Assembly: GCA_965657795.1 (NCBI GenBank)
Contig: CBFHQJ010000022.1
Coordinates: 1 to 56,186 of the forward strand
Source: SW10 sp965657795
GTDB lineage: Bacteria > Verrucomicrobiota > Verrucomicrobiia > Verrucomicrobiales > Akkermansiaceae
DNA: 56,186 nucleotides
Direction of reading: 5' to 3'
A program made the translations under genes and the position numbers. Below the pieces are notes generated by a model that was not told the origin of the DNA, ran no database searches, and saw only the letters and a list, made by a program, of their open reading frames with translations. The first letter of the stretch is position 1; the number at the start of each line of letters is the position of its first letter. Below, piece by piece: positions 54,665 to 56,186 of this stretch.

Positions 54665-54697
54665 AAAAGTCCGCCCAAGCAGATTGGACGGGCTTTT
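54665..54697. terminator. Bidirectional terminator between lysC and the right-end gene
   Basis: AAAAGTCCG-C-CCA and TGG-A-CGGGCTTTT pair with one internal mismatch around the loop AGCAGAT. T-runs appear on both strands, so it can end lysC and the convergent leftward gene. Confidence 0.8.
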
Positions 54698-54720
54698 CTA
54701 TTTAGAATAAAAATTTAGAC

Positions 54721-56186
54721 CTAGCGACCACGACGCTTGGGCTTTTCGAATTCAAGGTAGGTAATCCCTTGAACCTTACGCTTCTGATCAAATCTGCTGA
54801 CCTTCATCGTCTCGACGGTAAAGACTCCATTCACCTTCATCACGTCAATGATCTCGAATTGCTTGAGTGGACGGCGATCCGGCCGGGGACCGTAGCCCAC
54901 CACCCGAGCAAGAGCACGATGTTTCTTGGTCACCCAGACGCTGACTTCACGATAGCTGCCGTTCTTATCGGGATTCACGACATGAATTCTCCAACAATCT
55001 TCAAGCCCGATCTTCTGACTTCCCGCATGCCGAGGATTTGGCCAGTAGAGAAACTTCAAGGCCAGATCCTCGTAAGTCACATCAGTATTTGCCACCGGCT
55101 CCCCGATCTTGCTGGCAGGGAACTTCGTCGCCTTCCCATTATTGATATCCCAAAATTCCTGGTCATTTTCTTTCAAACGAAGGTGGAAGCCTTCGGCCCC
55201 ATCTTTCAAGGTGAACTGGATGTCTTTATTTTGCGTTGCGATGCGCTCGATGTTGAGCCCAATACTGCTCAGTCGCGTGGCTAACACCGCAATCATGCCG
55301 CGGCGATTTTCGACTTGCACTCTAAGTCCGACGGGGTAAGTTCGGTCAATATCTTCATCCCAGTGCAATGACATAAGCCGATCGCGTTGTTCTCTCAGAT
55401 CGACCAAGTTGCGGCAACTATCGCGGTGAACAACCAATCCACGTTCTTGCCCTAGGTACCCTTGAATCGCATCCCCCGGCAATGGGCAGCAACATTGTGC
55501 ATACGCCACGCCCACGCCTTCCGTTCCACGGATGCCCAGCGTGGCGCCCTCGCCACTCACTGCGGCGTCATCATAGCGATTAGTCAGATGTGCAACCGCG
55601 ATATGAGGCAAAGTGTTGCCCAGTGCAACGTCGATGACTAATGCATCGATATCGGCTTTACCCAAAGCGGTGAGGGCGGTCTGCATCGTTGCGTCGTCGA
55701 TGGCGCTGAGGCGAGTATCGTGCGCCATCAGCGCGCGGTCGAGTAGATTCTTGCCCAGCGCGAGGGAGTCATCACGCCGTTGATCCTTCAAAAAGTGCCG
55801 AATATGAGTCCGGGCGCGGGCGGTGACGACCCAATTAAGCCAAGAGGGGCTGGGCCTCCCGGTCGGTGCGGTGACAATTTCAATCGTCGCACCGCTTTCT
55901 AATGGCTCTGACAGGGGGACTAACTGGTTGCTGACTCGCGCGGCAACACAGTGGTTACCGATGTCAGTGTGCACCGCATAGGCAAAGTCGATACCACACG
56001 ACCCTTTTGGCAACTCAAGAATATCGCCGCGTGGTGTAAAGACATAAACTTCGTCAGGGAACAGATCGATTTTTACATTCTCGATGAATTCCAGTGAATC
56101 CCCCGCTCGTTGCTGCATCTCGAGCAAGCCCTGCACCCATTCTCGCGCTCGGGTATGGGACATGCTGGTACTGCCCTCGTCGCTCT
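54721..56186 (-). CDS. SpoT C-terminal half fused in frame to the C-terminal half of a LolA-like lipoprotein-sorting protein (probable chimera, 5' end outside window)
   Basis: The frame is open from the window edge to TAG 54721-54723. Residues about 1-305 (counting from ATG 56163) are a RelA/SpoT C-terminal part: HTRAREWVQGLLEMQ, the TGS domain (VYVFTPRGDILELPKGSCG), a helical region, AYAQCCCPLPGDAIQGYLG and the start of an ACT domain ending GLNIERI. They resemble gammaproteobacterial SpoT. From about residue 312 the sequence changes to FTLKDGAEGFHLRLKENDQEFWDI and SVWVTKKHRALARVVGYG, typical of outer-membrane lipoprotein-sorting (LolA-like) proteins. The ACT domain is cut in half, the lipoprotein part lacks its N terminus and signal peptide, and the switch falls near 55205-55250. 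A working fusion is unlikely; an assembly join between two genomes explains it best. Confidence 0.75.
   Translation of the reverse strand, partial: SDEGSTSMSHTRAREWVQGLLEMQQRAGDSLEFIENVKIDLFPDEVYVFTPRGDILELPKGSCGIDFAYAVHTDIGNHCVAARVSNQLVPLSEPLESGATIEIVTAPTGRPSPSWLNWVVTARARTHIRHFLKDQRRDDSLALGKNLLDRALMAHDTRLSAIDDATMQTALTALGKADIDALVIDVALGNTLPHIAVAHLTNRYDDAAVSGEGATLGIRGTEGVGVAYAQCCCPLPGDAIQGYLGQERGLVVHRDSCRNLVDLREQRDRLMSLHWDEDIDRTYPVGLRVQVENRRGMIAVLATRLSSIGLNIERIATQNKDIQFTLKDGAEGFHLRLKENDQEFWDINNGKATKFPASKIGEPVANTDVTYEDLALKFLYWPNPRHAGSQKIGLEDCWRIHVVNPDKNGSYREVSVWVTKKHRALARVVGYGPRPDRRPLKQFEIIDVMKVNGVFTVETMKVSRFDQKRKVQGITYLEFEKPKRRGR

Overview
The window looks like chromosomal DNA from a member of the Verrucomicrobiota, probably a free-living aerobic Verrucomicrobiales relative. 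The evidence is the gene families: a Planctomycetes/Verrucomicrobia-type cytochrome protein (PSCyt1-DUF1549-DUF1553) next to a DUF1501 protein, several DUF1080 proteins, the tiny Chlamydiae/Verrucomicrobia 'small basic protein', a PEP-CTERM protein and a DUF4175 giant. GC content is moderate and many genes lack a clear Shine-Dalgarno sequence. No rRNA, tRNA, CRISPR array, insertion sequence or prophage was seen.

Left end (1-6513): a miaB gene runs off the window and has an in-frame TGA exactly at its first iron-sulfur cysteine. Next comes a three-gene operon: an adenylation-carrier-thioesterase protein, a CodA-like amidohydrolase and a cytochrome P450. It resembles a small nonribosomal-peptide-like pathway, and every gene in it is interrupted by stops or +1 shifts. 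Either this is a decaying natural-product locus or the contig edge is poorly sequenced.

6559-14418: intact xerC, then a leftward operon of a 1574-residue DUF4175 membrane/coiled-coil protein with five 117-residue repeats, a secreted alpha/alpha-toroid protein and a TPR protein. A small membrane protein lies divergently. 14494-22342: the DUF1549/DUF1553 plus DUF1501 pair, a secreted endonuclease/exonuclease/phosphatase-fold protein, a ROK-like kinase, the small basic protein and a 23S pseudouridine synthase. 22431-30000: acetyl-CoA synthetase, an orphan coiled-coil protein, dnaN, dnaA, a probable origin region and a Na+/solute symporter.

30012-38200: kdsB-pyrG-nagZ (LPS sugar activation, CTP supply, peptidoglycan recycling) faces a leftward group of eukaryotic-type hisA, UDP-glucuronate decarboxylase and a beta-CASP nuclease. 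These are followed by a secreted formylglycine-generating enzyme and rnpB (RNase P RNA). 38294-43950: a probable periplasmic oxidation unit of a DUF1080-beta-propeller protein, a five-haem cytochrome c and an SGNH hydrolase. 44364-46201: rpsB-tsf with a structured-looking leader. 46164-51079: leftward genes for a B12-binding radical SAM enzyme, a DUF1080 protein, a LysE exporter, a HAD hydrolase and an inner-membrane-anchored OmpA protein. 51175-54582: hom, a PEP-CTERM protein and lysC (aspartate pathway).

Right end (54721-56186): one reading frame joins the C-terminal half of a gammaproteobacterial-looking SpoT to the C-terminal half of a LolA-like lipoprotein-sorting protein. This is most simply an assembly chimera. 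Both ends of the window should therefore be treated with caution, while the middle about 48 kb is almost free of broken genes.
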